A stretch of DNA of 64,000 nucleotides from Platanthera guangdongensis (GCA_039583875.1 CM077165.1:69924757-69988756); one strand, 5' to 3'; counted from the first letter of the stretch, positions 10,306 to 22,335 are shown. Notes: a model not told the origin generated them from the letters alone. Numbers and translations are program-made.

Positions 10306-12900
10306 ATAGCATAGGAGATGTCGGGTCTGCTTACCGTGAGATAAATGAGTTTGTCAACCAGACGCCGCTACCTCATAAGATTGGATAGAAGAGGCGAGTC
10401 ATATGTCCAAGTTTTGTTTTCTCCAGCAGCCATGGGACATCAGGCAGGTTTAACACCAGTCAACCCTGCCTCTTATAGAAGATCAAGAGCATACTTCCAT
10501 TGGGAAAGGACCATGGAGTTGGGCTTCCTAGAGATTTAAATTCCCAGAAAGTATTTTGGGGAGCCCATATCCTTTGTGACCAGGTGTTGACAGAGGTTTT
10601 TCTTTGTCAAAGCTACCTCATCCTGGTCATCGCCAGTATGAAGAATGTCACCCACATATACCGCAAGAACTACCAGACACGAGGCAGTTTTGCAAATGAA
10701 TAAGGAGTGATCGGCTGAACTTCTTGCAAAACTAATGGTTGCAACAATGCCGCTAAACTTGTCAAACCAAGCCCGAGGGATTTGCTTTAGGCCATAGATG
10801 GCCTTCTTCAGCCGACATACTCGTGTCTCCCCCTGAGAAACATACCTAGGAGGTTGCTCTATGTAAACATCTTCATGAAGATCACCATAGAGAAAAGCAT
10901 TCTTAACATCCAGCTGTGAAATGGGCCAATCTCGATTGACTGCTACAAAGAGAAGGACCTGAATAGTGCTGAGACGAGCAATGGGAGAGAAGGTGTCAAA
11001 GTAATCAACACCATAGATCTGAGTGAAGACTTTGGCAACCAGGCGGGCCATGTATCGATCCACGTTGCCATCCAGATGGAACTTCACAACAAAGACACAG
11101 CGATAGCCAACCACATCAGTGCCCAAAGGGGGAGGAACAAGGGTCCAGGTACCCCGTTCAGTGTGGGTAGAAATTTCCTAATCCATGGCGGCCTTCCAAT
11201 GAGCAATAGTAAGAGCTTCCTGGTAGGTGCGGGGAGTGGAAGTCTTATAGATAGCCAATGAAAATGCCATGCAAGAAGGAGTGAGACGATCATATGAAAC
11301 AACAATAGCCAGCGGGTGCTGGGTACACGTCCGCATCACTTTCCGAAGAGCATTGGGAAGATCCAGGTCGGCATATTCCTCAGTAACCGGAGCATCCGTG
11401 GTAGAGAGCTGGCCTGCGAGTGGAGTGAGACGGCCGCGGAGAGGAGGAAGAGAGTAGTGGTGATGAGGTAGAGAGGGAAGGATGATACAATGGAGGCGAT
11501 GGTAGGAAAATCTCGATGGGAGTAGACGTGGTGGGGGGATGGTGGGAGAAGATGAAAGAACTGGAGAGGGAGTGGGGTCAGAAAAGAAATAGGACGCATT
11601 CTCGAAGAAGGTCACATCAACAGATACGTATTGCTTACGAAGAACGGGATCAAAGCAGTAGTAGCCTTTTCGAGTAGTTCAGTAACCCAAAAAGACACAC
11701 TTACTGGTACATGAGTCGAGTTTGTCATGAGTGGAGAAAGGATTGTGCACAAAGGCAGTGCACCCAAAGATACGCAGAGGGAGAGGAAACGGATCCTTTC
11801 CCGAATGTAGAATAGAGAATGGAGTTTGTCCGTGGAGAACCGTGGATGGAATGTGATTAATGAGGTAACAGGAGATGGGGACAGCATAGCCCCAAGAGGA
11901 GCGAGGAACCTACATCTGTGTCATCATAGTGCGTGCGACATCGAGGAGGTGACGGTTTTTGCGTTCCTCCACCCCATTTTGTTGTGAGGTATAGACACAA
12001 CTAGTTTTATGAATAATACCATGTTGCATATAGAAAGAAGAGAAAGCAGTGCTAAGATATTTCTTAGCGTTGTCAGAGCGAAAGATTTTAATAGACATAT
12101 CAAATGGATTCTTAATCATATTATAAAATGATGTCCATACAGAAAAGTGTTCGGAGCGGTCCTTTAAAACATAGACCCATGTACACCTAGAGAAATCATC
12201 AATAAATGTTACAAAATATGAAGTACCCCGACCTATGGTGATGGTAGGAGCAGGATGCCAGATGTCGAAGTGAACAAGTTCAAACGGCCGGGAAGATCCA
12301 CGACCTTGCTTCGGTGGGAAGGACGAGCGGTTATGCTTGCCAAGCTGGCATGCATTGCAGTTGAGAGGAGGACTCTACGGAGGAAGTTGTGTCAAAAGCT
12401 GACGAAGAAGTCATGGAGGAGCATGACAAAGACAAAGGTGCCATTAGAGAAGATCTGTAGAAGATAAAGGGAAGGCGGGTAGTATAGAAATGTTGTCGAG
12501 GAAGTAGAGGCCGCAGCTCTCAGTCCCAGTAGCAATCATCCGCTTGGACACCAGATCCTGAAAAGAACAAGTAGTAGAAGTGAATGTGACGGAGCATTGT
12601 AGTTACTTAGAAAGAGAAGTAACAGATAACAAGTTGCACGGGAACTTGGGCACGTAAAGGGTGTTCGCCATGCAAAGAAACAGAGTGACTTGAACAACAC
12701 CCGTTCCAATGACCGTTGAGGGAGAGCCATCCGCAACAAGGATCGGGGGCAACCTATCATGCTATTCTAGGAGAGAAAAACATTGCAGATTGTCAGTCAT
12801 ATGATTGGTAGCACCAAAGTCGATCAGCCATTTACCTTGAGTAGCGACATGGCCACTAACTAAAGACGTGACCACACAGGCGGACGACTTCGAAGAAGAA
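10306..12900 (-). pseudogene. Copia-2 pol (protease, integrase, RT), broken
   Basis: Reads right to left. Near 12830 is an aspartic protease site (WLIDFGATNHMT; the usual DSG is now DFG). Integrase follows at about 12450-11900: the Cys pair CNACQLGK, then HFDIW, RSDN and VEERKNR, which supply the D, D and E residues. After a Ser/Pro-rich linker (11615-11340), RT runs 11180-10306 with QLDVKNAFLYGDL, YGLKQIPRAWF and YVGD in place of YVDD, so the polymerase site is mutated. Stops and frameshifts separate the pieces. The left end stops inside RT at SRPDISYAI, where Athila-1 is inserted; RNase H and the 3' LTR are not in the window. Confidence 0.88.
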
Positions 12901-13571
12901 GTAGATGCATCCCCAGATGGTCGAAGATGAGGATGCTTATTCCAGCAGCGATCAACTGTGTGGTCGGTGCGGCCACAGTGAGAGCAAACAAAGTAGGAAG
13001 CACCACGATCTCTTGATTGGAGGTGGCGGCCAACATCGCTGAGTATGGTGAGCAGAGTTGTCCAGTTGAAGAGGGGAGGATAACAGCAGACGTTATAGCA
13101 TAGAGGTAACAGCGGCTATGCGGGAAGTAGTGTCATCCAGGGTGGGAGACTCCGCCTCATTAAGGATTTTTTGACGTATCATGTCATACGACTCAGGAAG
13201 TCGCAGAAGATAACACACAACTAGAATCTCCTGGAAGTGTTTGTGTTGCTTAGCGAAATCAGCAGAGAAGGGGAGATTTTGGAGAATTTTGGCTCCGAGA
13301 GCCTGAACTTGTTGGTAAGCAGCAGCAGGAGACATGGAGGGACGGACAAAGAGGTCTGCATATAGAGTATAGATGCAGGACGTCTGAGCCCCCTTGGAGT
13401 AGACAGCGGCAAGATGTAGCCAAGAAGCCTTGACCGTTTCATCATGACGGATGACTGGTAGGCATTCATAAGAAAGGTTGTTAGCCAGCCATGTGCAGAC
13501 AAGAGCGTCGCTGGAATCCCAATCGTCAAAGAGAAGGGAATCATGCGGAGGAGGGTCATTAGTGAGATGAT
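12901..13571 (-). pseudogene. Copia-2 gag, C-terminal part
   Basis: A UBN2-like capsid region (13560-13090) in two overlapping frames, including ASWLHL and LLRLPESYDM, is followed by a CX2CX4HX4C zinc knuckle (CSHCGRTDHTVDRC, about 12960-13000). It is frameshifted. The N-terminal part lies beyond LARD-1 at 31776-31945. The gag is cut at 13571, where LARD-1 made the 5-bp duplication atgat (13567-13571 and 31776-31780). Confidence 0.85.
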
Positions 13572-16064
13572 TGTAACAACCCGGTTTTATAAAAACTATT
13601 TATTATTATTAATATAAAAAAAAACCTAACCTAATTCCTACCTACCCGAGCCCCGCCCCCCACCCCGGTTCTTTTAATCCCGCAAGCCCGTCTCCCGTGC
13701 CGATCCCGTCTGCCGCAGGAAAGCCGCGACTCCCCCATTCCCGTCTCCAGCCAGCCGCGCGCAGGTCGTCGCCGCCTCCTCCTGCTCCAGGCGCCGCCTT
13801 CTCCTGCTCCAGGCGCCGCCTCCTCCGGCTTCTACCCCTCTTGCTTTGGTCGACAGCTCCCCCCCCCTCCGATGCTAGGGCTGGCGGCCTCCTGCTCCTC
13901 CAGAGGCCGACTGCTCCCTTCCCTCTTTCTCCTAGGGTCGGCAAGGCCTCCTCTTCGTCGATCAGCGAAGGCAGCCGCCTCCCCTTCCCTCGGCAGCCCT
14001 CTTCCTCTCTGATTGGGCCGTTTTTGCAAGAAGAGCGCCTAGGGTTTTCTTCCCTCTCTTTGTTTGAGCCCGGATTTATTCTCCTTGGGTAAGAACTCAC
14101 TCTTTTCCATCTCTTTTGAGTTCCCTAATTTTCTTGGGAATTATTTGGCTCCAAATTATTGTGTAGATCTTGTTTTTCAGATTTTTGCCCCTTTGTAATC
14201 GTCTAACCTTTGGATTTTTTGTGTTCTCCAGCATCGTTCGTCGCCCCTTGGCGGTTCGTGAAGCAAATCCCTCTTCGAATTAGGGTTTTCCCTAACCCAA
14301 GCATCGCCAAATCCCCGCTTCTGCATGGTAGCTCTCGTCCCCTGACTCTTGAGGGAGATTCAAAATAGGATTTCTGATTTCTCTTGCGCCGCTTAGCTGC
14401 CACCGCCAATTTCAGCTTCCTTCAGGCAAGTAGAGATCACCTCTCTCTTGCAAACATTGAACTTAAAAGTTTTGTCTGACCTTATATTTATATGAATTAA
14501 TCTTTGATAGCTGGTTTTGTCAGTTAAATTTTGGCATTGAAATATTTATTAGACTTGTTCTTAGTTTGAGATTCACGCGATAGAATTAGCATGAGTCGTG
14601 AATATAAATAATGATATTTCAGTAATTGAGAGACGAGTTAGTGAATGATGGTTAATTGGATATTCAATTTGAGGATTGGTATTTTTATTTGATGAATAAA
14701 AATGAGGACAGTAAGCTTGAGTACGAGCGTTAATAAATTTGAATGATTATTGTTAAGGCTCCAGGTTAGGGATTTAAAGATGGTTGAGTTATGTCACGCT
14801 CGTACCATACACACTTTTGAATTGGAAAAAATCACATTTGTAATGAATTATGGATAACAAATATATGTTTGGTGATTCGATATCATGCTCGGTAGTAAAC
14901 ACATGTTTTTCTTGGAAGATAACTGTGCCCTAGAAATTGTTAACCTAGGCGAATTTTTGACATCTCCGATCCAATACACTTCAACTTACCTCTGCTTTTT
15001 ACTCGAAAATTATCCGGTTTCTGATGTATGTCTGGTTTCTGATGTATGTCTAGTTTCTGATGTCTGTCTGCTTTCTGATGTCTGTCTGATTGTAAGACCC
15101 GAGTAAAACTTATTTTCAATCTGATCTTTCTCGTTGACGTGAATCTATATCACGATCTGAAGTTTCCTCTCATAATATTGTCATAAAATAATATGATAAA
15201 TAATCTCGTATGAAACTTGAAAACAAATCCGTGGTTGTAAGCAAATCCTTGAACTATAGCCTCTAACTGGGCATCTGTCTGTTGGCATGGTCATGGCAAG
15301 CAGGATTACTTTTCCAATAAGACTTGCACTCAGATCTGATCGTGAGCCATGTGCGTCCGCTATAGTACCTACACCCTTCATCCATCACAGCTTACAACCT
15401 ATTACATGAATAATTTTAGGCTATTCTCCGAAGTAGTCTAATTAACTAACTTGATCTGTTTAACTTTTTGTTTGTTTGTCCCGGATAGTTTTGCTTCATG
15501 AGAATCTGGTACTCATACTTTTCTGCTTCTATTACTGTTCTGTACCTTATTTTGCTCATTCTGTTTATTTCAATGTTCTGAGGCTTTTCCTTTGTGTTTT
15601 GGAATTGCCTTAGCTTTCGTGTCAGCGCCGCCAGATACTCAAGCCCGGTCTGCTTCAAGTTTCAGGTTCTATGTTTATCTTTCTTTTACTGTCAAATAAT
15701 TCTTTTATGTAATAATTGCAATCAGTCATTTTCTCTGATATCATGGACAACTGCTAGGCTATATAAATATTTATGTACTAGAATCTGAAATTAACGCATG
15801 TGCACCATCTGTTGAATCATAACTGCATGAAAACTATAACAACAGCCTGCAAAACATGAATTTTACAAAATATATATGCTTTTAAAACTTTGAAAGCTTC
15901 TGCATAATAAAAAAACATGTTTTTCCCAAAAATAACTACTTTAAAACTATTTTCAGTGTTCTCTGCTTCCGCCTTAGCAGGCATGACTTTCTTTCCGCCC
16001 ATGCCTGTGGCATCACGGCTCGTCTCAAAGCGCACTCTGACTCCTGTCGAGACGGGTCGTGACA
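13572..16064 (+). repeat. LARD-1 left LTR (2493 bp)
   Basis: TGTAACAACCCGG...GGGTCGTGACA. The first 600 bp are very GC- and pyrimidine-rich (CGCCGCCTCCTCC-like repeats) and give several overlapping ORFs on both strands, all present again in the other LTR and so not genes. The remainder is AT-rich, with an 18-bp minisatellite at 15016-15087. I did not find a clear TATA box. Confidence 0.93.
15016..15087 (+). repeat. 18-bp minisatellite, 4 copies
   Basis: Four copies of GGTTTCTGATGTATGTCT with small changes. The same array is in the other LTR at 30726-30797. Confidence 0.95.
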
Positions 16065-16066
16065 GT

Positions 16067-16082
16067 TGGTATCAGAGCCAGG
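16067..16082 (+). promoter_or_regulatory. Primer binding site of LARD-1
   Basis: TGGTATCAGAGCCAGG, two bases after the LTR end at 16064. It matches the initiator tRNA-Met type. Confidence 0.93.
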
Positions 16083-16246
16083 TTTGTTTTAAAAGATAAA
16101 GTATTTTGTAATTATCAAATATTTTGAACTTTATTATAAATAAATATATATATATATATAAGCATACATCATTGCTTCACTCAGCTTGTCATTATTTGTT
16201 GTTCGCGGCTGAAACACGCACACACTCACTCATAAGCATGAGTAGT

Positions 16247-16433
16247 ATGCACACGAATGTTAAGGGGTTATGGGCAAACTTAACATTTTTGTGCATATGA
16301 ATTTCCACTAGGATATACACCGCTTGCGAATATTAAATTGTATGAGCGGTTTAATATTTTCAAGTGCGCTGGCATTAGAGTCCTAATATGCATGACATGT
16401 TAAGTGATATGGGCCTTAACCTGTCATGTGTAT
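16247..16433 (+). other. Three tandem hairpins in the LARD-1 leader
   Basis: Hairpin 1 (16247-16296): AATGTTAAG / CTTAACATT plus an outer ATGCAC / GTGCAT stem, loop GGGTTATGGGCAAA. Hairpin 2 (16321-16368): AATATTAAA / TTTAATATT plus CGCTTG / CAAGTG, loop TTGTATGAGCGG. Hairpin 3 (16388-16433): TGACATGTTAAG / CTTAACCTGTCA, loop TGATATGGGC. They lie 165-350 nt after the PBS, and two loops share TATGGG with the Gypsy-1 hairpins. Confidence 0.88.
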
Positions 16434-17345
16434 CCATTCATTTGCATGCATATCATAAATCATTGCACAAGTGTTAAGCCAAAAACAACAATAATGATTG
16501 TACACACATGGATTTACTATCTGCTTGACATCACACATGTTCTCATTGATGCACTTGTATGAAAATTACCTAGAGTTGTCCAATGAAAATGCTGTAATTA
16601 TTACATAATTTATATACTTGACAGTAGGAAATGCGTTAGAATTTCTAATTTCTGGCCTCTGGTATTTGTTTTTTGGTTATTCCTGTTTCGCATGTCTGTA
16701 AATTTTATCTGGTCATCCTGTATGTTCTTCTAGATAGTTTCTCAGTTTCAGCAAGAAATGAAATTTTTCTTGTTAATTGCTCTGTTGAATTGCTTCAGCG
16801 TTTTCTGGTGATTCTCCAACTTCAGTTTGACTCGCTCCTGTCGATACTCAATCATCCTCCAACTTCTTTTCCCCGTTGACGTTCTATATTCTCTCCATGT
16901 AAGATCTTTTTGCTCCCGGATTCTCGCATTCTGCCGCTCAATTTTGGGCTAATCGAAGACAATTCATGTGCTCCCTGAAGTTGGTCTTTCGCGTATGTCC
17001 GAACCCGCTATGACTAAAGAGCTCTCCTATGAACTTGAATCTGACCTGCGTTGCAAGTATCCGCAATTGTTCTCTTGATCATAGTAAGTCTCTGTGCTTG
17101 TTCTTTTATCTGTTTTCTTTATATTCATAGTTAACTTCTATGCCTTGTAGATTCCGGCTGTGCCACCATGGCGTCATGGGTCCTCCATGGGCTGCTAGTG
17201 GGCCGAGCGGCGCTAGGGGTCCTCCTTATGTCGTTTCTATTTAGTGTCTTGATCTGCAAACCTTGTTGGAATGAATATCGTCTGAATCTTCGTTGTTTTT
17301 CACCCCATTCTGAGTTTCTCAGGGAAGTTTCGGGACGAAACTTCC
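16434..17345 (+). other. LARD-1 internal region, non-coding
   Basis: I see no retrotransposon domain and no long ORF. A 70-codon ORF at 17168-17380 runs into the LTR and resembles nothing known to me. The stretch is probably a leftover of the parent element's flanking non-coding sequence. Confidence 0.75.
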
Positions 17346-17359
17346 TAAGTAGGGGAGAA
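17346..17359 (+). promoter_or_regulatory. Polypurine tract of LARD-1
   Basis: TAAGTAGGGGAGAA directly before the right LTR start (TGTAACAACC, 17360). Confidence 0.9.
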
Positions 17360-17403
17360 TGTAACAACCCGGTTTTATAAAAACTATTTATTATTATTAA
17401 TAT

Positions 17404-18945
17404 TGAAAGGGGAAACTAGATCTGATATACTCTAGAGGGGGGGTGAATAGAGTATATGGTGCTTTTAAAACACAAAGAAAAACTTTTGCAAAGCTTTACA
17501 ACAATTGTTGTAATGAGTGTGAGCAGGGAAGCAGAAATAAAACCAATCACAAAACTAAGCTATGCAGAGATTAAGCACAAGAAAATCTAGGCCAGAAACA
17601 AAAAGAAAACATGCAGAACCAGATGACACAAGGAATTATAGTGGTTCCCCAAACTTGGGTACATCCACTCTTCTACCACCCTAGGTAGGAATCCACTGCA
17701 GGATGAGTTGATCAGGTGTCCTGAACACCAATGAGCTTTTGATAAGGTGCTCAAAAACCAAATCAGATTTTTTGATCAGGTGTCTTGCCACCAATGAGCT
17801 TTTGACAAGGTGCTCAAAAACCAGATTCAAACTTTTGAAGGGAGTTTGAAAAACCCTTTACAGAATGGGGGTGAGAGAGTGATGGCAGTCTTCTCTTTCT
17901 CAAGCAACTGAGAAGACTATGTGGATTCAGTGATGTTGTAAAAGCTCCCCCTGAGTCCTTGAAATCTTCAGGAAGATGAGCTTTGCTGAGGGTGATAGGC
18001 CTTCAAAGATAGATCTCCAGCACAAGATGATTTCAGCAAGCTGAAATATTGAGAGTCTGGAGTCTTGAAATGATGTTGGCCTTGAACACTTGAGAGCTGA
18101 AGAGATCTGAAGATTTTTGAAAGCTTGATCTCTCTGATGAGTGTTCTTCAGAATTCCTGTTGACAGAAGATTGAGAGAGTCTCTGTATTCTGAGTTTTGT
18201 GTGCTCTCCTTGTCAATCTCTGTATTTCTTCACTATTCCATTCAAAAAAACATTCTTTCTTTTATTCTCTGTGTCTGAATAGGATATCACTCTATCAAAG
18301 ATAGTCGTTGGTCTGCATTGATTACAGCCTTAATTGCATAATTTCTTCTGAAGGAAAGTCCACTGATTTGTTCCTTGAAAAATCCCTTGAAACTTGCTCC
18401 AGAAGTAAATGAAAACGGCTGGCAGATCTTCTGAATTAAATGCAGAATAACTTCTATCTGATTTGAATTTGAATTCTGAAAGATAACTGAAATCATCGAA
18501 CTGGGCTCTGCTATCGTTGAGCTGAGCTCAGCGAACTGGAAAATCCAAGTAGCAATAAAATCGTCGATCTGAGCTCAAAGATCGTCGAACTGAGCTCAGA
18601 GATAAGGATCTAATGCAGAGTCAAAATCGTCGACCTGAGCTCAGCGATCGTCGAATGGAGTTCGACGATATTGAGAAGTTGAGCTCAGCGATCGTCGAAT
18701 GGAGCTCGACGATCTGTCGAAGTTGAGCTAGACGATCGTCGACCGGAGTTCGACGAAACGTCGTGCTGAGCTCGACGATTGGACTTAGTCCCCAGAAAGA
18801 CTTGGTCTTCAGGGCAGCTTCCAAACCTAGACTCCTGACCCTTAGACTCAATTCTAATTGACCTATTAAGCTATACAGAAGGTCAAACACAGATTCCTAG
18901 AGACATAGTGATCCTGACCCAAATTAGTAATAGGGTGTTCCAACA
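17404..18945 (-). repeat. Copia-1 3' LTR (1542 bp)
   Basis: On the minus strand TGTTGGAACACCC...TTTCCCCTTTCA. The promoter part has ATCGTCGA-N7-TCGACGAT repeats (18485-18780). A weak TATA-like AATAAAAG is near 18257. A conserved block at 17637-17703 and a C-loop hairpin at 17425-17457 lie near the 3' end. Confidence 0.95.
18485..18780 (-). repeat. ATCGTCGA...TCGACGAT array in the Copia-1 3' LTR
   Basis: About ten units built on ATCGTCGA or GAGYTCGACGAT, often paired as an 8-bp inverted repeat with a 7-nt centre. The same array is in the other LTR (28860-29155), in gag (25785-26015) and before the env-like ORF (22045-22335). Confidence 0.93.
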
Positions 18946-18959
18946 ATCTCCCCCTATTT
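18946..18959 (-). promoter_or_regulatory. Polypurine tract of Copia-1
   Basis: On the minus strand AAATAGGGGGAGAT directly before the LTR start TGTTGG. A close match follows the Copia-H LTR at 43644. Confidence 0.9.
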
Positions 18960-19313
18960 GGGTTAGGAAACTATTTACAGATTTTGGAAATTCAAATAAC
19001 AACATATAAACAGAAAAATACAAAAACAACAGTAGCTAGACATTACAGATCCATCAGAGATATATATATATATGTCATCCAGATATCAGTTAGAAAAACC
19101 AAGAATTGTCACCTTACAGAGTTACTTTTTCTCTTTGCCTTTTACCATCTTGATTTCTCTGTTAGGATTTAAAGCTTCCTGTTTGGATATGGTGTCATCA
19201 GCTGCACCCAAATAAATTTGCTTAGAAGCCCTGGGAACCACTACAGCTGGATGCAACTCCATGTACCTGTCTGCATCAAAAAACTTACTGGAGGCATATC
19301 TTTCTAGTTCTTT
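18960..19313 (-). other. Copia-1 3' untranslated stretch
   Basis: AT-rich sequence between the env-like ORF and the PPT, with a short TA run near 19060. Nothing else seen. Confidence 0.7.
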
Positions 19314-21921
19314 TTATCTTTGTTCTGACATTGTAGATATATTGGAGGTGTCCAGGCCTTGCTCTTTGGCTTTCTTTATCTGGTCTAAAGCAGCCAACTC
19401 TTTCATTCTAGCAGTCCAAGCAACAGGATTCTTCTCAGGGTCCTCAAATGGAACAGGTGGCTCATACCTGTTGGAAGAAGTATCTTGAGGAGTCCTGGCA
19501 GTCACAGTTTCTCTGAGCTTATAGGGGAATGGACCTGAAGATGTATCAGAAGGAACATGTCCTACCCTGGAATAAGGGTGCTGCCTGGAATGCCCTTTGG
19601 AGTAAACCTGAGTCTCTCTTTGATTTCCCCTATATCCTCCCCTTCTAGAGTAAGAGCCCCTAGACTGGCTTTCCCTTTGATATGTTCTAGCATGAGGTTG
19701 GTAGGGAGCCTGGCTTCTAGCTGGGCCTGAACTTGCAGATCTGCCACCTGCACCTGCATCAGGTGGAGGTGGTGGAGGAGGATGAGGGTGCTTGAACTGG
19801 GAGGAGTCCTTATCAAACTTTATTTTCTTCTTCATTGCCTTTAGCTGATTTTTGGAGTACTGCATCCAATGTTCAGAAATTGGGCAGTTGTGCAGAATAT
19901 AGTAAGGAACATCATTATCATCTCTAACTTTGGCAGGTGGAACCCTTTTCATTGCCTTACTTCTTGCCTTCCTTTTCCTTGCAATGGTGGCAGCAGATTC
20001 AGAAACAACAACATCATCTACAGCAGGCTCAAAAACAACAGCCTCTGTCATCAGAAAATCCTGGGGTGTGAGCTCATCAGAAACAATTTGAATGGCAGCA
20101 GCAGTTGGAACATTATCTTCAGCAGCAGCAAGAACAATTTCAGAAGCAGATTCAACCTTTTCTTTATCAGCAGCAGCAGCAATCATCACTGAGAGTACAA
20201 AGGATGAAAGAGTGTTGGGGTCACAGCCAGAGAGAGGCACCAGTGCCTTGGACAAATCCTCTGGGGGTTGGACAGCATGAACTTCTGGCAGACAGCTGTA
20301 GAATGCAGGATCAAATGCAGATAGCAAAGACCTGAGGTCTATTGCTAAGACTGGAGTAGGCACAGCAACTGGAGCAGAAGATACAATCACAGCAGCAGCA
20401 GCAGGAGCAAAAGCAGAAGCAGCAGCAACAGCAGCATGAAGGCTGGCTTCATAAGGCATCTCCCCCTGCCTGGATGCAGATACCTCTGTATCAAGGCACA
20501 CTGCTGGTGGGGCTGCTTGAGGGAGGAGAGAAGAGAGCCTGGCAGAGAGGGCTGCCACTGACAAATGTAGAGGAGCCAAAGAGGTCTCTAAGAGGAGGGA
20601 GAGCCTGGGGGCAATGAGCTCATACACCTTGTCAGCAAGGGCTGAAAGATCTACTTGCTCAAGAAGAGGAGCAGAGGTAGAGGGTACAGGGATGGCTGAA
20701 GAAGCTGGAGGTGGAGGGCTGAATGGTGGAATGAATGGCTCAGGAGAGGGGATTGTGGAGATGGAGGACAATGGGATGGATATGGAGGGAGTGAAAGTGG
20801 GTTGGTCAATGATGTGGTGGAGGAGATCTTGGAAAGATGTTGAAGAGGATGTTAAGTCTGGAGGAGAGGAGGGGGAATCATCCATGTAGGATTCATCCAG
20901 AAGGGTGAATGATGGTAAGGATGGAGATGAGGTGACATCTGGTGGAGGATATGAGAATAATGGGTGGAATTGGTCTACTGGAGGTGATGAAGTTGTTGCT
21001 GGAGATGGAATGGATGTTGGAGATGGGCTGGATATAGTAATGGGGGATGAGGCTGGAATGGTGGATGAAGCTGGAGGTAGGATTGAACTAGGAGGAGGAG
21101 GAGAAGCAGCACTAGTAGCAGGCAGATTCTCTGCAGGTGCAGAGACCTGGTGGGGGAGTGACTCTTTGAGTCCTGGTGCCTGAAGGGGCAGATGAAGAGG
21201 GCCTGCTTGGCTTGCTAATCTGCCTGTCCCATTTCCCAAATAGGGCACAGGAGAGTCTCTTGGAAGCATTGATGTGCACTCCAGAGGAGACTAACAGAGC
21301 AGGGCACTTTGCCTGAAGGAAGACTCCCAGAATTCTTCCAAAATTCACAAAGGTTTTGTTAATCTTTTTCTTTATCAGGTCAAAGAAGACCTCTCCCCAG
21401 TTCAAGCTTTTCCTATCTACCAGAGCTCCCATAAGGCAGAGCTGATGTCTGGAGATGGTGTCATGTGCAGAATGTTTTGCCAACAGGACCTTGCCTACAA
21501 CATCTGCCAGGAACCTATATTCAACTGACAGGTTCCTCTTAAACAACTTGCTAGGGTTTCCCTCAGGATGACCCATCCTGGCAAGTATATCAGAAAATAC
21601 TTCTCCAGAAAGTTCAGTAGAGTCTTCACCATTTCTTAAACCAAAAACCTCTGCTAAAACTGTTGGGGTCAGAGGTACCTGGGTTCCAGCAATAGTTCCA
21701 ACAATGGTGTTGTTGTCAAGGTTGTGTGCAGTATATACTCATTCTTTTATCTCATCTGAAGCTAGTTTTTTTCTTGTGGTCATGAGGGCAGACAAATGCG
21801 GATCTCTGAATAAACTCAGGATGTCCTGGAAGACTTGATCAGTGGTGTTGAAGGAGTCCAAATCAATGTCAAAACCTGCATCAAATTTCATTGCGGCGAG
21901 GACAGCGACTGAGACGGCCAT
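19314..21921 (-). pseudogene. Copia-1 third ORF, env-like, broken
   Basis: It starts at an ATG in a strong context (ACCATGG) at 21921. The first 60 codons end in TGA (21739-21741). The frame then continues with a conserved-looking helical region (around MGHPEGNPSKLF to ALFGKWDRQ). A frameshift between about 21270 and 21112 moves reading to a 651-codon frame: a long Pro/Ser/Thr/Ala-rich section, then a basic region, then a C-terminal part with Gly/Arg/Tyr-rich sequence. I see no clear signal peptide or membrane span. SIRE-type elements carry such an 'env-like' ORF of unproven function. The single stop fits one C-to-T change of CGA. Confidence 0.82.
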
Positions 21922-22032
21922 GGTACCTGCAAAACCTTAACAAACAAACCGAACAAGCGTAGAACTGTTTGGAGGGAAGAAAATTCTTGCAGAGAAATTG
22001 AAAGCACAAGAGAGAACGACGGCGAAAAATGA

Positions 22033-22335
22033 GTTTTATATTAGGGTTCGACGCAGAATTGGAAAGATCATTGAACTCAGTTCGACGATCTAGGCTTCTA
22101 AAGGAATCTGAAGAGACTCCAACATCGTCGATCTCCGTTCGACGATCTTGGAAAGCGTCGAGCTCCGTTCGACGATCGTTCAGGGAACACAATCGTCGAG
22201 CGCCGTTCGACGATCGTTGACCGAAGGAGACAGTTCATGCTGTCTGAGGGGCGCTGAACTCAGTTCGACGATTCTGGAAATCGTCGATCTCCGTTCGACG
22301 ATCTTTGGGGAAATCGTCGAGCGCAGTTCAGAGAT
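22033..22335 (-). promoter_or_regulatory. Candidate internal promoter before the env-like ORF
   Basis: On the sense (minus) strand a cluster of about ten ATCGTCGA / TTCGACGAT repeats (22335-22045) is followed by TATAAAAC (22040-22033). A pyrimidine-rich leader comes next, and the env-like ATG is at 21921, about 112 nt from the TATA box. The array-TATA-leader order resembles that of the LTR promoters. It lies in the 490-bp gap after the RNase H stop codon. This is inferred from sequence only. Confidence 0.5.

Noticed and set aside
13642..14100. GC-rich ORFs of 130-150 codons on both strands
   Set aside because: They lie in the LARD-1 LTR, are repeated at 29407-29810 with frame-independent changes, and show no domain.
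20092..21183. Gln-rich and Gly-rich plus-strand ORFs
   Set aside because: They are antisense shadows of the Pro/Ser/Ala-rich env-like ORF of Copia-1.
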